From: Lachnospiraceae bacterium
Lineage (GTDB): Bacteria; Bacillota; Clostridia; Lachnospirales; Lachnospiraceae
Length of the DNA stretch: 64,000 nt
Assembly (NCBI GenBank): GCA_024690205.1
Contig: JAILCX010000021.1
Location: 36,439 to 100,438 of the forward strand
Reading direction: 5' to 3'
Both the position numbers and the translations under genes were made by a program. Shown here one piece after another: positions 10,272-18,286 of this stretch. Each line of letters opens with the position of its first letter. Positions within the stretch are counted from its first letter, which is position 1. The notes beneath the pieces were generated by a model. The model ran no database searches. It saw only the letters and a program-made list of their open reading frames with translations, and was not told where the DNA came from.

Positions 10272-11591
10272 TTATAACTGTGCAGTTACGAATATGTCAT
10301 AAATCGCTTTTATCGCCGTTTCAAAATCTGCGTTTTCAACGCCGATGATGATATTGAGCTCGGATGATCCCTGGTCGATCATCTTTACGTTTACGTTCGC
10401 ATGTGCAAGTGCCGAGAAGATCCTTCCGGCCGTACCTCTTGTAGCCTTCATTCCTCTTCCCACTACCGCGATGAGAGCAAGATCCGCTTCGATCTCAATA
10501 CTGTCCGGAGAGGCCAGGCGATGAATCGAGGAAACGACCTTTTGCTCCTTGTCCATGAACTCATCCTGGTGAACAAAGACCGTGAGTGTATCTATTCCCG
10601 AAGGAACATGCTCGAACGAGATGCCTTCATCTTCAAACGCCTGAAGAACTCTTCTTCCGAATCCGATCTCGGAATTCATCTTGGCTTTATCTATATTAAC
10701 CGAACAGAAACCTTTCTTTCCGGCAATACCCGTTATCGTGTATTTTGACTTCTGACACGTACTTTCAACGATCCACGTTCCTGGATCTTCTGGCGAGTTG
10801 GTATTTTTTATGTTTATCGGAATCCCTTCTTTCCTTACGGGGAAGATCGCATCCTCATGAAGGACAGAAGCGCCCATGTAGGAAAGCTCTCGAAGTTCTC
10901 TGTAGGTTATCGTCTCAATGCCTTCAGGCTTATCTATGATCCTGGGATCCGCGATTAGAAAGCCCGAAACATCCGTCCAGTTTTCATAAACCTCTGCCTT
11001 GACGGCTCTTGCAACGATCGAACCCGTTATATCGGAACCGCCGCGTGAAAAGGTCTTTACCCTGCCGTCAGAGTATGCTCCGTAGAATCCGGGGATGACT
11101 GCTTTTTTATGTGCTGAAAGCACCTTTGAAAGCTTTTTGTTCGTATGCTCCGGATCAAATTCGCCGTCATCGTAAAAAAGGATCACATCGGCAGCATCTA
11201 TAAAATCATAGCCAAGATAAGCTGCCATGACTCTGCCGTTTAAGTATTCTCCTCTTGAAGCAGCATAGTCTGAACCTGCTTTTTCCTTAAAATTCTTTTC
11301 TATGGTCTTAAACTCATCCTCTAATGAAAGCTTAAGTCCCAGACCGTTTATTATTTCATCATAACGCTCTTTTATGTCGCTTAAGGCTTTATCGAATTTC
11401 TTGCCCTTTTCGGCAAGAGCATAACATCCGTAAAGCATATCCGTGACCTTCGTGTCGTTTGAAAATCTTTTTCCGGGAGCAGAAGGAACAACATAGTTTC
11501 TTTCCTTATCCGCACGGATTATGTCTCCGACTTTTTTAAACTGTTCGGCACTTGCAAGCGAGCTTCCGCCGAATTTAACAACCTTGCTCAT
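10272..11591 (-). CDS. lysC: Aspartate kinase
   Basis: 439 residues, monofunctional. It phosphorylates L-aspartate to begin lysine, threonine and methionine synthesis. Visible: VVKFGGSSLAS at residues 4-14 (phosphate loop), SRGGSDITGSIVARA (kinase core), the ENWTDVSGFLIADPR substrate loop, and two C-terminal ACT domains (~300-435; GFCSVNIDK, ALIAVVGRGMKATRG, VNVKMIDQGSSELNI) that normally bind feedback amino acids. The start has AGGAGAG upstream, and the hom stop codon TAG lies inside this ribosome site, so translation of the two is likely coupled (9 bases between them). The gene name is by family; it could equally be called ask or thrA-type. Confidence 0.95.
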   Translation of the reverse strand: MSKVVKFGGSSLASAEQFKKVGDIIRADKERNYVVPSAPGKRFSNDTKVTDMLYGCYALAEKGKKFDKALSDIKERYDEIINGLGLKLSLEDEFKTIEKNFKEKAGSDYAASRGEYLNGRVMAAYLGYDFIDAADVILFYDDGEFDPEHTNKKLSKVLSAHKKAVIPGFYGAYSDGRVKTFSRGGSDITGSIVARAVKAEVYENWTDVSGFLIADPRIIDKPEGIETITYRELRELSYMGASVLHEDAIFPVRKEGIPINIKNTNSPEDPGTWIVESTCQKSKYTITGIAGKKGFCSVNIDKAKMNSEIGFGRRVLQAFEDEGISFEHVPSGIDTLTVFVHQDEFMDKEQKVVSSIHRLASPDSIEIEADLALIAVVGRGMKATRGTAGRIFSALAHANVNVKMIDQGSSELNIIIGVENADFETAIKAIYDIFVTAQL

Positions 11592-11600
11592 TTATCTCTC

Positions 11601-12803
11601 CTAATCCATCAGTCTGATCCTCGAGATGATCCCGAGTTTAGCTGCCTTCTTTTCAAACTCCTCTTCGCTCATGGGTGCTGTCACAAATCCGATCTCACCG
11701 GATACATTTGCATCAACTATTGAAACCTGCTCAAAAAAACCAAGGGCCTCTTCATGGAGCGATCCGTCGCAGCGTACAAAGTACTTAAATTCCGCCGTCT
11801 TAATATCTTTCATGGCAACTTCTTCTTCATCCCAGAAGCACTTTATAATCTTTCCTACATGTCTTGCGGCATCAACCACATCAGATACAACGGCAGAAGC
11901 TGTCGGAAGTTTTCCCGCTCCTCTTCCGTAATACATCGAGTCATCAAGCATATTGCCGTGAACAAAAATGGCATTAAACACACCGTTTACCATAGCCATG
12001 GGATGAGTCTTGGGAATAAGGAAGGGAGCGACCATTGCAAAATATTTGCCGTTTTCCTCGCGGCTTATTCCAAGAAGCTTGATGGTTCTTTCCATCTTTG
12101 CAGCATATTTAAAATCATCAAGGGTGATCTTTGAGATTCCCTCTGTATATACGTTTTCATATCTCATGGTCTTTTCAGCCATTAAAGAAGAAAGGATAGC
12201 TATCTTTCTGCAGGCATCGTGACCTTCTATATCTGCTTCCGGATTACGTTCTGCATAACCCTTATCCTGCGCTTCCTTTAAGACATCTTCAAACGATGCA
12301 TTTTCCCGTTCCATCTTGGTAAGAATATAGTTTGTGGTACCGTTTAAGATACCCATGATGGAGTCTATCTTTTCCGCGGTCAATGAATAGTTAAGCGGTC
12401 TGATGATCGGGATACCGCCTCCGACAGATGCTTCAAAAAGATAGTTACAGGTATTTTCCTTTGCGATCCTGATAAGCTCGGGACCGTGTGCGGCAACAAG
12501 CTCCTTATTCGAAGTACATACGCTGATACCCTTTAAAAGAGCCTGCTTGGTAAACTCATACGCAGGCTTAAGTCCTCCCATGGTCTCGCATATGATCTTT
12601 ATATCCGGATCCTCTATTATAGTATTGAAATCATGGATGACTTTATCTTCATAAGGATCTCCCGGAAAATCCCGAAGGTCCAGAATATATTTGATATTGA
12701 GCTCCTCAGCTGCTCTTTTGTTTATCTCTTCCTTATTTTTTTCGATTACCTCAACGACTCCGCTTCCGACGGTGCCGTATCCGAGCACTGCTACCTGTAT
12801 CAT
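11601..12803 (-). CDS. hom: Homoserine dehydrogenase
   Basis: 400 residues. It reduces aspartate semialdehyde to homoserine with NAD(P)H. The N-terminal Rossmann motif is VAVLGYGTVGSGVVEVI. Other landmarks are ETMGGLKPAYEFTKQAL, TSNKELVAAHGPEL, the family signature around GILNGTTNYILTKM, and GYAERNPEADIEGHDACRK. The C-terminal ~70 residues form a short ACT-like region (EFKYFVRCDGS...GEIGFVTAPM), less complete than in longer homologues, so threonine feedback may be weak. The start at 12803 has CAGGAGGAG seven bases upstream. It is the first gene of a hom-lysC pair; its leader contains a 15-bp palindrome at 12861-12875. Confidence 0.97.
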   Translation of the reverse strand: MIQVAVLGYGTVGSGVVEVIEKNKEEINKRAAEELNIKYILDLRDFPGDPYEDKVIHDFNTIIEDPDIKIICETMGGLKPAYEFTKQALLKGISVCTSNKELVAAHGPELIRIAKENTCNYLFEASVGGGIPIIRPLNYSLTAEKIDSIMGILNGTTNYILTKMERENASFEDVLKEAQDKGYAERNPEADIEGHDACRKIAILSSLMAEKTMRYENVYTEGISKITLDDFKYAAKMERTIKLLGISREENGKYFAMVAPFLIPKTHPMAMVNGVFNAIFVHGNMLDDSMYYGRGAGKLPTASAVVSDVVDAARHVGKIIKCFWDEEEVAMKDIKTAEFKYFVRCDGSLHEEALGFFEQVSIVDANVSGEIGFVTAPMSEEEFEKKAAKLGIISRIRLMD

Positions 12804-12860
12804 GATCTCCTCCTGAACCGTACCTCATTGCGGTCGATTATCTCATTCCTATAATAAGGA

Positions 12861-12875
12861 AACTTATCATAAGTT
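12861..12875. promoter_or_regulatory. Palindrome in the typA-hom gap, possible operator
   Basis: Perfect AACTTAT-C-ATAAGTT inverted repeat, 58 bases upstream of the hom start and 26 bases past the typA stop. It has no T-tract, so it is not a normal terminator. A regulator-binding site for hom-lysC is possible but unproven. Confidence 0.35.
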
Positions 12876-12900
12876 CCGTTTTCTGGCAAGGTGTATCTCA

Positions 12901-14742
12901 CTATTGTCCGTTCTTCTTTTGATAATACGTTCTCTTTCGAAGCAGGGGATCAAGTATCTTTTTTCTGATCCTCAAAGACGAGGGAGTGACTTCCAAAAGT
13001 TCATCCGTATCGATGAAGTCGAGAGCCTGCTCGAGGCTTAATATTTTAGGCGGTGTAAGCCTTAATGCTTCATCAGCTGATGATGAACGGGTATTTGTAA
13101 GCTGCTTTTTCTTGCAGACATTGATCTCGATATCCTCATCCTTGGCATTCATTCCGACAACCATTCCCGAATATACCTTTTCTCCGGGACCGATAAACAG
13201 TATTCCTCTTTCCTGCGCGTTGAAAAGGCCATATGTAATTGCCTCTCCGTTTTCAAATGCGATAAGCGAGCCGCGGCTCCTGTATTGTATATCTCCCTTA
13301 TAAGGACCGTATCCGTCAAATGAAGTGTTCATAATACCGTTTCCCTTTGTATCTGTCATAAACTCTCCCCTGTATCCTATAAGTCCCCTTGAAGGGATCG
13401 AAAACTCAAGTCTCGTGTAATTTCCGGCACCCTGATTCATGCCGCGGAGCTCACCTTTTCTTTGCGAAAGCTTTTCAATGACTGCTCCGGAATACTCATC
13501 CGGAACATCTATGTAGCAAAGCTCCATGGGTTCGAGCTTATGTCCTTTTTCATCTTCTTTGAATATGACCTCGGCCTTGCTGACCGCAAACTCATATCCT
13601 TCTCTTCTCATATTTTCTATAAGAACAGAAAGGTGGAGTTCTCCTCTTCCCGATACCTTAAATGCCTCTGTTGTATCAGTCTCCTCCACGCGCAATGATA
13701 CGTCCGTGTTAAGCTCCCTGAAAAGTCTGTCTCTTAAATGACGCGATGTAACATACTTGCCTTCCTGGCCTGCCATAGGCGAATCGTTTACTATAAAGTT
13801 CATGGATATCGTGGGCTCTGATATCTTCTGGAAAGGAATGGGTCGTACGTTATCAATCGAGCAGAGCGTATCTCCGATATGAATATCGCTTATACCTGAT
13901 ATTGCAACTATAGATCCTACCGAAGCTTCCTTTACTTCAACCTTGCTAAGTCCGTCAAATTCGTAAAGTTTGCTGACTTTTACCTTACGCTGAGTGTCGG
14001 GTTCATGGTGGTTGACGATCACAACTTCCTGATTCACTTTGATCACGCCGTTATCAACCTTTCCGACTCCGATCCTTCCGACATATTCGTTGTAATCTAT
14101 CGTGCTTATCAAAACCTGGGTTCCGTCATCGGGATCACCCTCCGGAGCAGGTATATAATCTATTATCGTCTCAAACAAAGGTCCCATGTCGGTTCCCGGA
14201 ACATCCATATCAAGCGATGCTGTCCCGGCTTTTGCGGAAGCGAAGACAAAAGGACAGTCAAGCTGCGCTTCATCCGCTTCAAGATCAAGGAATAGTTCAA
14301 GCACTTCGTCTATGACTTCTTTTACTCTGGCCTCAGGACGGTCTATCTTGTTAACACAAACAACAACGGGAAGTTTTAATTCAAGAGCCTTGCGAAGGAC
14401 AAACTTTGTCTGCGGCATTGCTCCTTCAAAGGCATCAACTACAAGGATAACTCCGTTTACCATCTTAAGAACACGTTCAACCTCTCCGCCGAAATCCGCA
14501 TGGCCGGGTGTATCAATGATGTTGATCTTTACGCCCTTGTATGTGACTGCGGTATTCTTTGAAAGGATCGTGATCCCGCGTTCACGTTCTATGTCATTTG
14601 AATCCATTACACGCTCGGCGACTTCCTGATTTTCGCGGAAGACTCCGCTTTGCTTTAAGAGGCCGTCAACAAGTGTTGTTTTGCCGTGATCTACGTGAGC
14701 TATAATGGCAACGTTTCTTATATCATCTCTTTTTATCTTCAT
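12901..14742 (-). CDS. typA: Ribosome-associated translational GTPase TypA/BipA
   Basis: 613 residues, the typical TypA length. G1 motif AHVDHGKTTLVDGLL at ~15-29, switch region ERERGITI, G3 DTPGHADFGGEVERV, G4 NKID. Then come EF-G-like domain II, domain III (TEAFKVSGRGELHLSVL), domain V, and the TypA-specific C-terminus (RTYYQKK end). It binds the 70S ribosome and acts in stress adaptation and ribosome assembly. The start has GGAGAT upstream. It has its own promoter at 14791-14820, overlapping the one for the divergent glycosyltransferase. Confidence 0.97.
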   Translation of the reverse strand: MKIKRDDIRNVAIIAHVDHGKTTLVDGLLKQSGVFRENQEVAERVMDSNDIERERGITILSKNTAVTYKGVKINIIDTPGHADFGGEVERVLKMVNGVILVVDAFEGAMPQTKFVLRKALELKLPVVVCVNKIDRPEARVKEVIDEVLELFLDLEADEAQLDCPFVFASAKAGTASLDMDVPGTDMGPLFETIIDYIPAPEGDPDDGTQVLISTIDYNEYVGRIGVGKVDNGVIKVNQEVVIVNHHEPDTQRKVKVSKLYEFDGLSKVEVKEASVGSIVAISGISDIHIGDTLCSIDNVRPIPFQKISEPTISMNFIVNDSPMAGQEGKYVTSRHLRDRLFRELNTDVSLRVEETDTTEAFKVSGRGELHLSVLIENMRREGYEFAVSKAEVIFKEDEKGHKLEPMELCYIDVPDEYSGAVIEKLSQRKGELRGMNQGAGNYTRLEFSIPSRGLIGYRGEFMTDTKGNGIMNTSFDGYGPYKGDIQYRSRGSLIAFENGEAITYGLFNAQERGILFIGPGEKVYSGMVVGMNAKDEDIEINVCKKKQLTNTRSSSADEALRLTPPKILSLEQALDFIDTDELLEVTPSSLRIRKKILDPLLRKRTYYQKKNGQ

Positions 14743-14790
14743 TGTTTTTTATCTCCGAAAAAACCGACTGTCCCCAAACAAACCTTTGGT

Positions 14791-14820
14791 AGTATAGCAC
14801 TTTGTAACCTTGAGAATCAA
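14791..14820 (-). promoter_or_regulatory. Promoter of typA
   Basis: Minus-strand TTGATT (plus 14815-14820) and TATACT (plus 14791-14796), 18 bases apart, 49 bases upstream of the typA ATG. Its -35 box overlaps that of the divergent glycosyltransferase promoter. Confidence 0.6.
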
Positions 14821-14839
14821 GCATGTACTGTGGTAAAAT
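14810..14839 (+). promoter_or_regulatory. Promoter of the glycosyltransferase gene
   Basis: TTGAGA at 14810-14815, 18-base spacer, TAAAAT at 14834-14839 with an upstream TG giving an extended -10. The predicted transcription start falls at or within a base or two of the ATG at 14847, so the transcript could lack a leader. Confidence 0.55.
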
Positions 14840-14846
14840 GAAACTC

Positions 14847-15551
14847 ATGAAAAATGCTTACATCATCATTCCGGCATTGGATCCGGAAGAAAAACTTATA
14901 CCTTATATAAAAGAACTGATCTCAGCGGGCTTTGGTGATATCCTGATAGTTGATGACGGATCTTCCCCCGATCACAAATATGTTTTTGACGATATAAAGC
15001 AAATGAACGAGTGTACCGTTATCACTCACAGCCGTAATCTCGGCAAGGGAAGGGCATTAAAAAATGCTTTCGATCATTTCCTTAAATTACCTACGGTAAG
15101 TGAATTTGAAGGTGTCATCTGCGTTGACTGCGACGGTCAGCATTCGGTTGCCGATGTCTGTAAGATATATGACGAGCTATGTACCGGAAGGGAAGAGCTG
15201 ATACTCGGGTCACGTGATTTTTCACTGGGTAATACTCCCAAAAAGAGCATGGCAGGAAACAAAACTGTAAGGCTTCTTTTTAAACTGCTTTGCCGTCTTT
15301 CACTTAATGACACCCAGACAGGACTTCGCGGAATACCGACTTCCATCCTCCCGGAGTTTAAAAATCTTTCGGGTGACAGATATGAGTATGAGATGAATAT
15401 GCTCATCCTTTCGGCCAATAAGCATATACCGGTTATTGAGATACCGATAGAGACCATCTATATAAATGACAATAAGGGATCACATTACAGACCGTTTGCT
15501 GACTCGGTCCGTATAGCCGCTCTTATTTTCAAAGCATTGTTCAGGCGTTAA
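14847..15551 (+). CDS. Family 2 glycosyltransferase, dolichol-P-mannose-synthase-like
   Basis: 234 residues from ATG 14847. GT-A fold signatures: KNAYIIIPALDPEE, DILIVDDGSSPDHK, NLGKGRALKNAFDHF, the DxD-like CVDCDGQH, LGSRDF, and TGLRGIP followed by RYEYEMNMLI. These match single-domain family 2 enzymes that move a sugar from a nucleotide sugar to a polyprenyl phosphate. Unlike many relatives it has no C-terminal membrane helices. In-frame ATGs also occur at 14823 and 14838. I prefer 14847 because family members start MKK-like just before the IIIPA strand, and because the promoter -10 at 14834-14839 overlaps the earlier candidates. No Shine-Dalgarno sequence is visible. Confidence 0.88.
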   Translation: MKNAYIIIPALDPEEKLIPYIKELISAGFGDILIVDDGSSPDHKYVFDDIKQMNECTVITHSRNLGKGRALKNAFDHFLKLPTVSEFEGVICVDCDGQHSVADVCKIYDELCTGREELILGSRDFSLGNTPKKSMAGNKTVRLLFKLLCRLSLNDTQTGLRGIPTSILPEFKNLSGDRYEYEMNMLILSANKHIPVIEIPIETIYINDNKGSHYRPFADSVRIAALIFKALFRR

Positions 15552-15558
15552 AAACATC

Positions 15559-15588
15559 TTGACAATGATACGGATATGATTGTATATT
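15559..15588 (+). promoter_or_regulatory. Promoter of the tRNA-Val/tRNA-Met transcript
   Basis: Consensus TTGACA at 15559-15564, 18-base spacer and TATATT at 15583-15588, about 30 bases before tRNA-Val. Confidence 0.65.
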
Positions 15589-15618
15589 GATAAAGCGGTC
15601 TTTTAAGAGCGCACGAAT

Positions 15619-15691
15619 GGGATCTTAGCTCAGCTGGGAGAGCATCTGCCTTACAAGCAGAGGGTCATAGGTTCGAGCCCTATAGGTCCCA
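15619..15691 (+). tRNA. tRNA-Val (anticodon UAC)
   Basis: 73 bases folding into a full cloverleaf: acceptor GGGATCT/AGGTCCC with one G-T pair, D arm GCTC...GAGC, anticodon stem TCTGC/GCAGA with loop CTTACAA (anticodon TAC), T arm ATAGG-TTCGAGC-CCTAT, discriminator A. The 3' CCA is not encoded. Confidence 0.96.
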
Positions 15692-15797
15692 TTTTCCGCG
15701 GTGAATACGTTCAAGTTTGTAATTTCTTGACGCGGAAAATGTGACATTCGTTGCAAAGAGCGCCTTGCGCTCGCGCAGTTGTCGCTTCGCGACCAAC
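15691..15797 (+). repeat. Structured spacer between the two tRNA genes
   Basis: Three nested or successive inverted repeats fill the gap. ATTTTCCGCG (15691-15700) pairs with CGCGGAAAAT (15731-15740). GAGCGC-CTT-GCGCTC lies at 15758-15772. A bulged hairpin with a TTC loop lies at 15778-15797 and contains TCGCTTCGCGA. The spacer is likely folded in the precursor transcript and processed away. No gene is seen here. Confidence 0.5.
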
Positions 15798-15807
15798 AGT
15801 TTAATAT

Positions 15808-15881
15808 GGCGAGATGGCTCAACTGGCTAGAGCGTCCGGTTCATACCCGGGAGGTTGAGAGTTCAAGTCTCTCTCTCGCTA
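15808..15881 (+). tRNA. tRNA-Met (anticodon CAU, elongator type)
   Basis: 74 bases: acceptor GGCGAGA/TCTCGCT with a G1-U72 pair, D arm GCTC...GAGC, anticodon stem TCCGG/CCGGG with loop TTCATAC (anticodon CAT), T arm GAGAG-TTCAAGT-CTCTC, discriminator A, no encoded CCA. The absence of the initiator features (C1-A72 mismatch, three G-C pairs in the anticodon stem) argues for the elongator. A lysidine-type Ile isoacceptor cannot be fully excluded. Confidence 0.92.
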
Positions 15882-15882
15882 C

Positions 15883-15915
15883 TGCTAAAGCCCCGATAAA
15901 CTCGGGGTTTTAGCA
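15883..15915 (+). terminator. Terminator of the tRNA transcript
   Basis: 14-bp stem (arms 15883-15896 and 15902-15915, one G-U pair) with a TAAAC loop, followed by TTTTC. It begins two bases after tRNA-Met. Confidence 0.85.
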
Positions 15916-15950
15916 TTTTCGTGGACGATTCGCGGAACGCTTGAATTAAA

Positions 15951-15976
15951 AAAGCTTCTCAATTACGAGAAGCTTT
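15951..15976 (+). terminator. Second terminator downstream of the tRNAs
   Basis: Perfect 10-bp stem AAAGCTTCTC/GAGAAGCTTT with a six-base loop, followed by CTTGTG and six T. It shields the next gene from tRNA read-through. Confidence 0.8.
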
Positions 15977-16051
15977 CTTGTGTTTTTTATAGTTGGGTAT
16001 TGGCAAGTTGCTGATGAAATAATTAACACAATCCCCGGAGCCCATCTTTCT

Positions 16052-16081
16052 TTGGTTATTTGCTCTTATTTATACTATAAT
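16052..16081 (+). promoter_or_regulatory. Possible promoter of the LTA-synthase-like gene
   Basis: A perfect TATAAT at 16076-16081 lies 18 bases after TTGGTT (16052-16057). Only nine bases separate the -10 from the ATG at 16091, so the leader would be very short. The -35 match is weak. Confidence 0.35.
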
Positions 16082-16090
16082 AGGGCTGAT

Positions 16091-18286
16091 ATGTATTACC
16101 TTTTAACAATATTGCTAATTCCATATTATGAGGCAATATTCAGGATATCCACGACCAGGGACTTCGGTATAAAGGTCATGATCCTTTCTGCTTTGGTAAG
16201 TGCAGGATACGGTTGCATATTCTCTTTGCTGATGCGCCTTACAAAAAACCCGAAGATCAACAAAGGAACAACGGGGACGGTTCTTTTTGTACTTCCCATT
16301 ATCTACCTTGTCGAGTTTTTCGTATACCGCTCATTTAAGGTCTTTTACGATCCCAACACGATAATTAACGGGGCAGGAGGTGTGGCAGCCGGCTTTAAAG
16401 CAGATGCAGCAAGGCTCATCTTCTGTTTTGACGGCCTTACCAGAATATTCCTTTTCCTTTTGCCTTTCCTTATGTATGTCCTTTTCATAAAAAGAAAAGA
16501 CTCAGCTCCGCGCCATAGGATAAAACAGTTTTTGGGGCTAATTGCAGGTGCCGTCATCCTGATCGGTTCAACCAATCTTTTCATTTCAAGGGATGAGGGC
16601 CTTTTTTCAATGTGTGATTCGGAATACAACTATCAAAACGTTGTGGAATCACTGGGACTTTCAACCGGTTTAAGACTTGATGTTCAAAGAAAGATAAAGG
16701 GTAAAGAAGAAGGATTTGTTTTTGAGTTTACAGATGTATCTTTATCGGGAAGTGCGTTAAAACCGGACAGAATCGGTCTCCCTTCATATGAAGCAACCGG
16801 ATCTTATCATCCTTCTTTAAAAGAAGATATAACACCTGTCAAAAAAGCCGGGCTTTTACCGGTATCGGAACTTTTGCCCGAACCTGAACCCGTGGTAAAA
16901 CCCGAGATTCCCGAATATACCACGATTGCAGAGGTAAATCCCGAAGAAGAACCGGAACCTATAGAGCCCGTTGAACCGCCGATGGGAGAATGGGCCGAAT
17001 ATTACGGAGTCAACACGCTTGATATAGACTTTAACGCACTAGCCGAAAGCACATCTGGCACAATGCACGATCTTGATATTTATGTATCGTCGATAAAACC
17101 AAGCTCCAAGAATAAATACACGAGCCTTTTTAAAGGCAAGAACCTTATCTTCTTTTCGGCAGAGGCTTTCTCGGGCGATATAATCGACCCCGAGCTTACA
17201 CCCACTCTTTACCGCCTGTCCACCAAAGGAATTCAGATACCCGATTATTACCAGCCTGCGATCGCAGGTACCACAGGCGGCGAATATGCGAATCTTTTCG
17301 GCATGATACCGAGTCTTGGCGGCAAATCAATGAAATCCATCACGGACCATAACACCTGGATCACCATAGGAAACAGGCTGAACGATGAAGGATATTACGG
17401 CAAAGCTTATCACAATAACGACGGAAGTGTTTACGGAAGAAACAATACACATAATAAGCTCGGATATTCCGACGGCTTTATGGCAGTCGGAAGCGGAATG
17501 GAAGAATTCCTGACGAGCACAGGCTTTCCTCAAAGTGACCTTGAGATGATGGAGGGTACTTTACCCACATACATCGATAAGCAGCCCTTTAATGTATACT
17601 ACATGACCGTATCAGGCCACGGGCAGTACGGCAGAAACAAAAACCGAATGTCGGCAAAGAACTATGAGCGTGTCGAAAACCTTGAATATTCCGAGATAGT
17701 CAAATGCTATATCGCAAATAATCTTGAACTTGAGGATGCTCTCACCTACACAGTTAACGAACTTGAAAAAGCAGGGATCGCCGATGATACCGTTATAGTT
17801 CTCGGTGCGGATCACTTCCCTTACAGCCTTGATTATAATGCGTCACTTGGCAATATGCCTGCTCTTTCAGAACTTTACGGATATAACGTTACAAACTACA
17901 TCCAAAGGGATCATAACAGGCTGATCATCTGGAGCGGGTGCCTCGAAAAGGAGGATCCCATAATCGTGAATGATCCTGTTTTTTCCCTTGATATACTTCC
18001 TACGCTTTGTAATCTTTTCGGTGTGGATTTTGATTCAAGACTACTTCCCGGAAGGGATATCTTCTCTGACAGAGAAGCTCTCATATTTACGGGCGGATAT
18101 GACTGGAAGACTTCACTTGGAACTTATATAGCAAAAAAGAACGAATTCACACCCACCGACCCCGATGCTGATATCCCCGAAGATTATGTTGAGAGGATAA
18201 AAGCCGAGGTTCGAAACAGAATGAACTACTCAAAAAGCGTTCTCTCCTGCGGGTATTTTGATCACGTATTCGGGCCGGCAAACTGA
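16091..18286 (+). CDS. Lipoteichoic acid synthase-like membrane sulfatase-fold protein
   Basis: 731 residues from ATG 16091. Five membrane helices lie in the first ~200 residues (e.g. YYLLTILLIPYYEAIF, GTVLFVLPIIYLVEFFVY, FLGLIAGAVILIGS). A Pro/Glu-rich linker follows (PEPEPVVKPE), then an extracellular alkaline-phosphatase/sulfatase domain with the nucleophile region AIAGTTGGEYANLFG, then SGHGQYG and VLGADHFPYS. This is the LtaS plan: glycerol-phosphate or similar polymer transfer at the outer membrane face. The frame stays open upstream to a GTG at 15980, but that start sits in the T-tail of a terminator. The shorter form already has the canonical five helices. Its stop directly abuts the opposing stop at 18287. 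Confidence 0.88.
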   Translation: MYYLLTILLIPYYEAIFRISTTRDFGIKVMILSALVSAGYGCIFSLLMRLTKNPKINKGTTGTVLFVLPIIYLVEFFVYRSFKVFYDPNTIINGAGGVAAGFKADAARLIFCFDGLTRIFLFLLPFLMYVLFIKRKDSAPRHRIKQFLGLIAGAVILIGSTNLFISRDEGLFSMCDSEYNYQNVVESLGLSTGLRLDVQRKIKGKEEGFVFEFTDVSLSGSALKPDRIGLPSYEATGSYHPSLKEDITPVKKAGLLPVSELLPEPEPVVKPEIPEYTTIAEVNPEEEPEPIEPVEPPMGEWAEYYGVNTLDIDFNALAESTSGTMHDLDIYVSSIKPSSKNKYTSLFKGKNLIFFSAEAFSGDIIDPELTPTLYRLSTKGIQIPDYYQPAIAGTTGGEYANLFGMIPSLGGKSMKSITDHNTWITIGNRLNDEGYYGKAYHNNDGSVYGRNNTHNKLGYSDGFMAVGSGMEEFLTSTGFPQSDLEMMEGTLPTYIDKQPFNVYYMTVSGHGQYGRNKNRMSAKNYERVENLEYSEIVKCYIANNLELEDALTYTVNELEKAGIADDTVIVLGADHFPYSLDYNASLGNMPALSELYGYNVTNYIQRDHNRLIIWSGCLEKEDPIIVNDPVFSLDILPTLCNLFGVDFDSRLLPGRDIFSDREALIFTGGYDWKTSLGTYIAKKNEFTPTDPDADIPEDYVERIKAEVRNRMNYSKSVLSCGYFDHVFGPAN

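Noticed and set aside
12804..12900. Lysine or threonine riboswitch before hom-lysC
   Set aside because: The gap is under 100 bases and shows only one short palindrome, no multi-helix junction.
15625..15822. 65-codon minus-strand open frame across the tRNA-Val/tRNA-Met region
   Set aside because: It is antisense to two well-folded tRNAs and ends in the peptide typical of reversed tRNA sequence; no ribosome site.
15980..16090. 37-codon GTG-started extension of the LTA-synthase-like protein
   Set aside because: The start lies in the T-tail of a terminator without a ribosome site, and the protein already has its five helices from ATG 16091. Not fully excluded.
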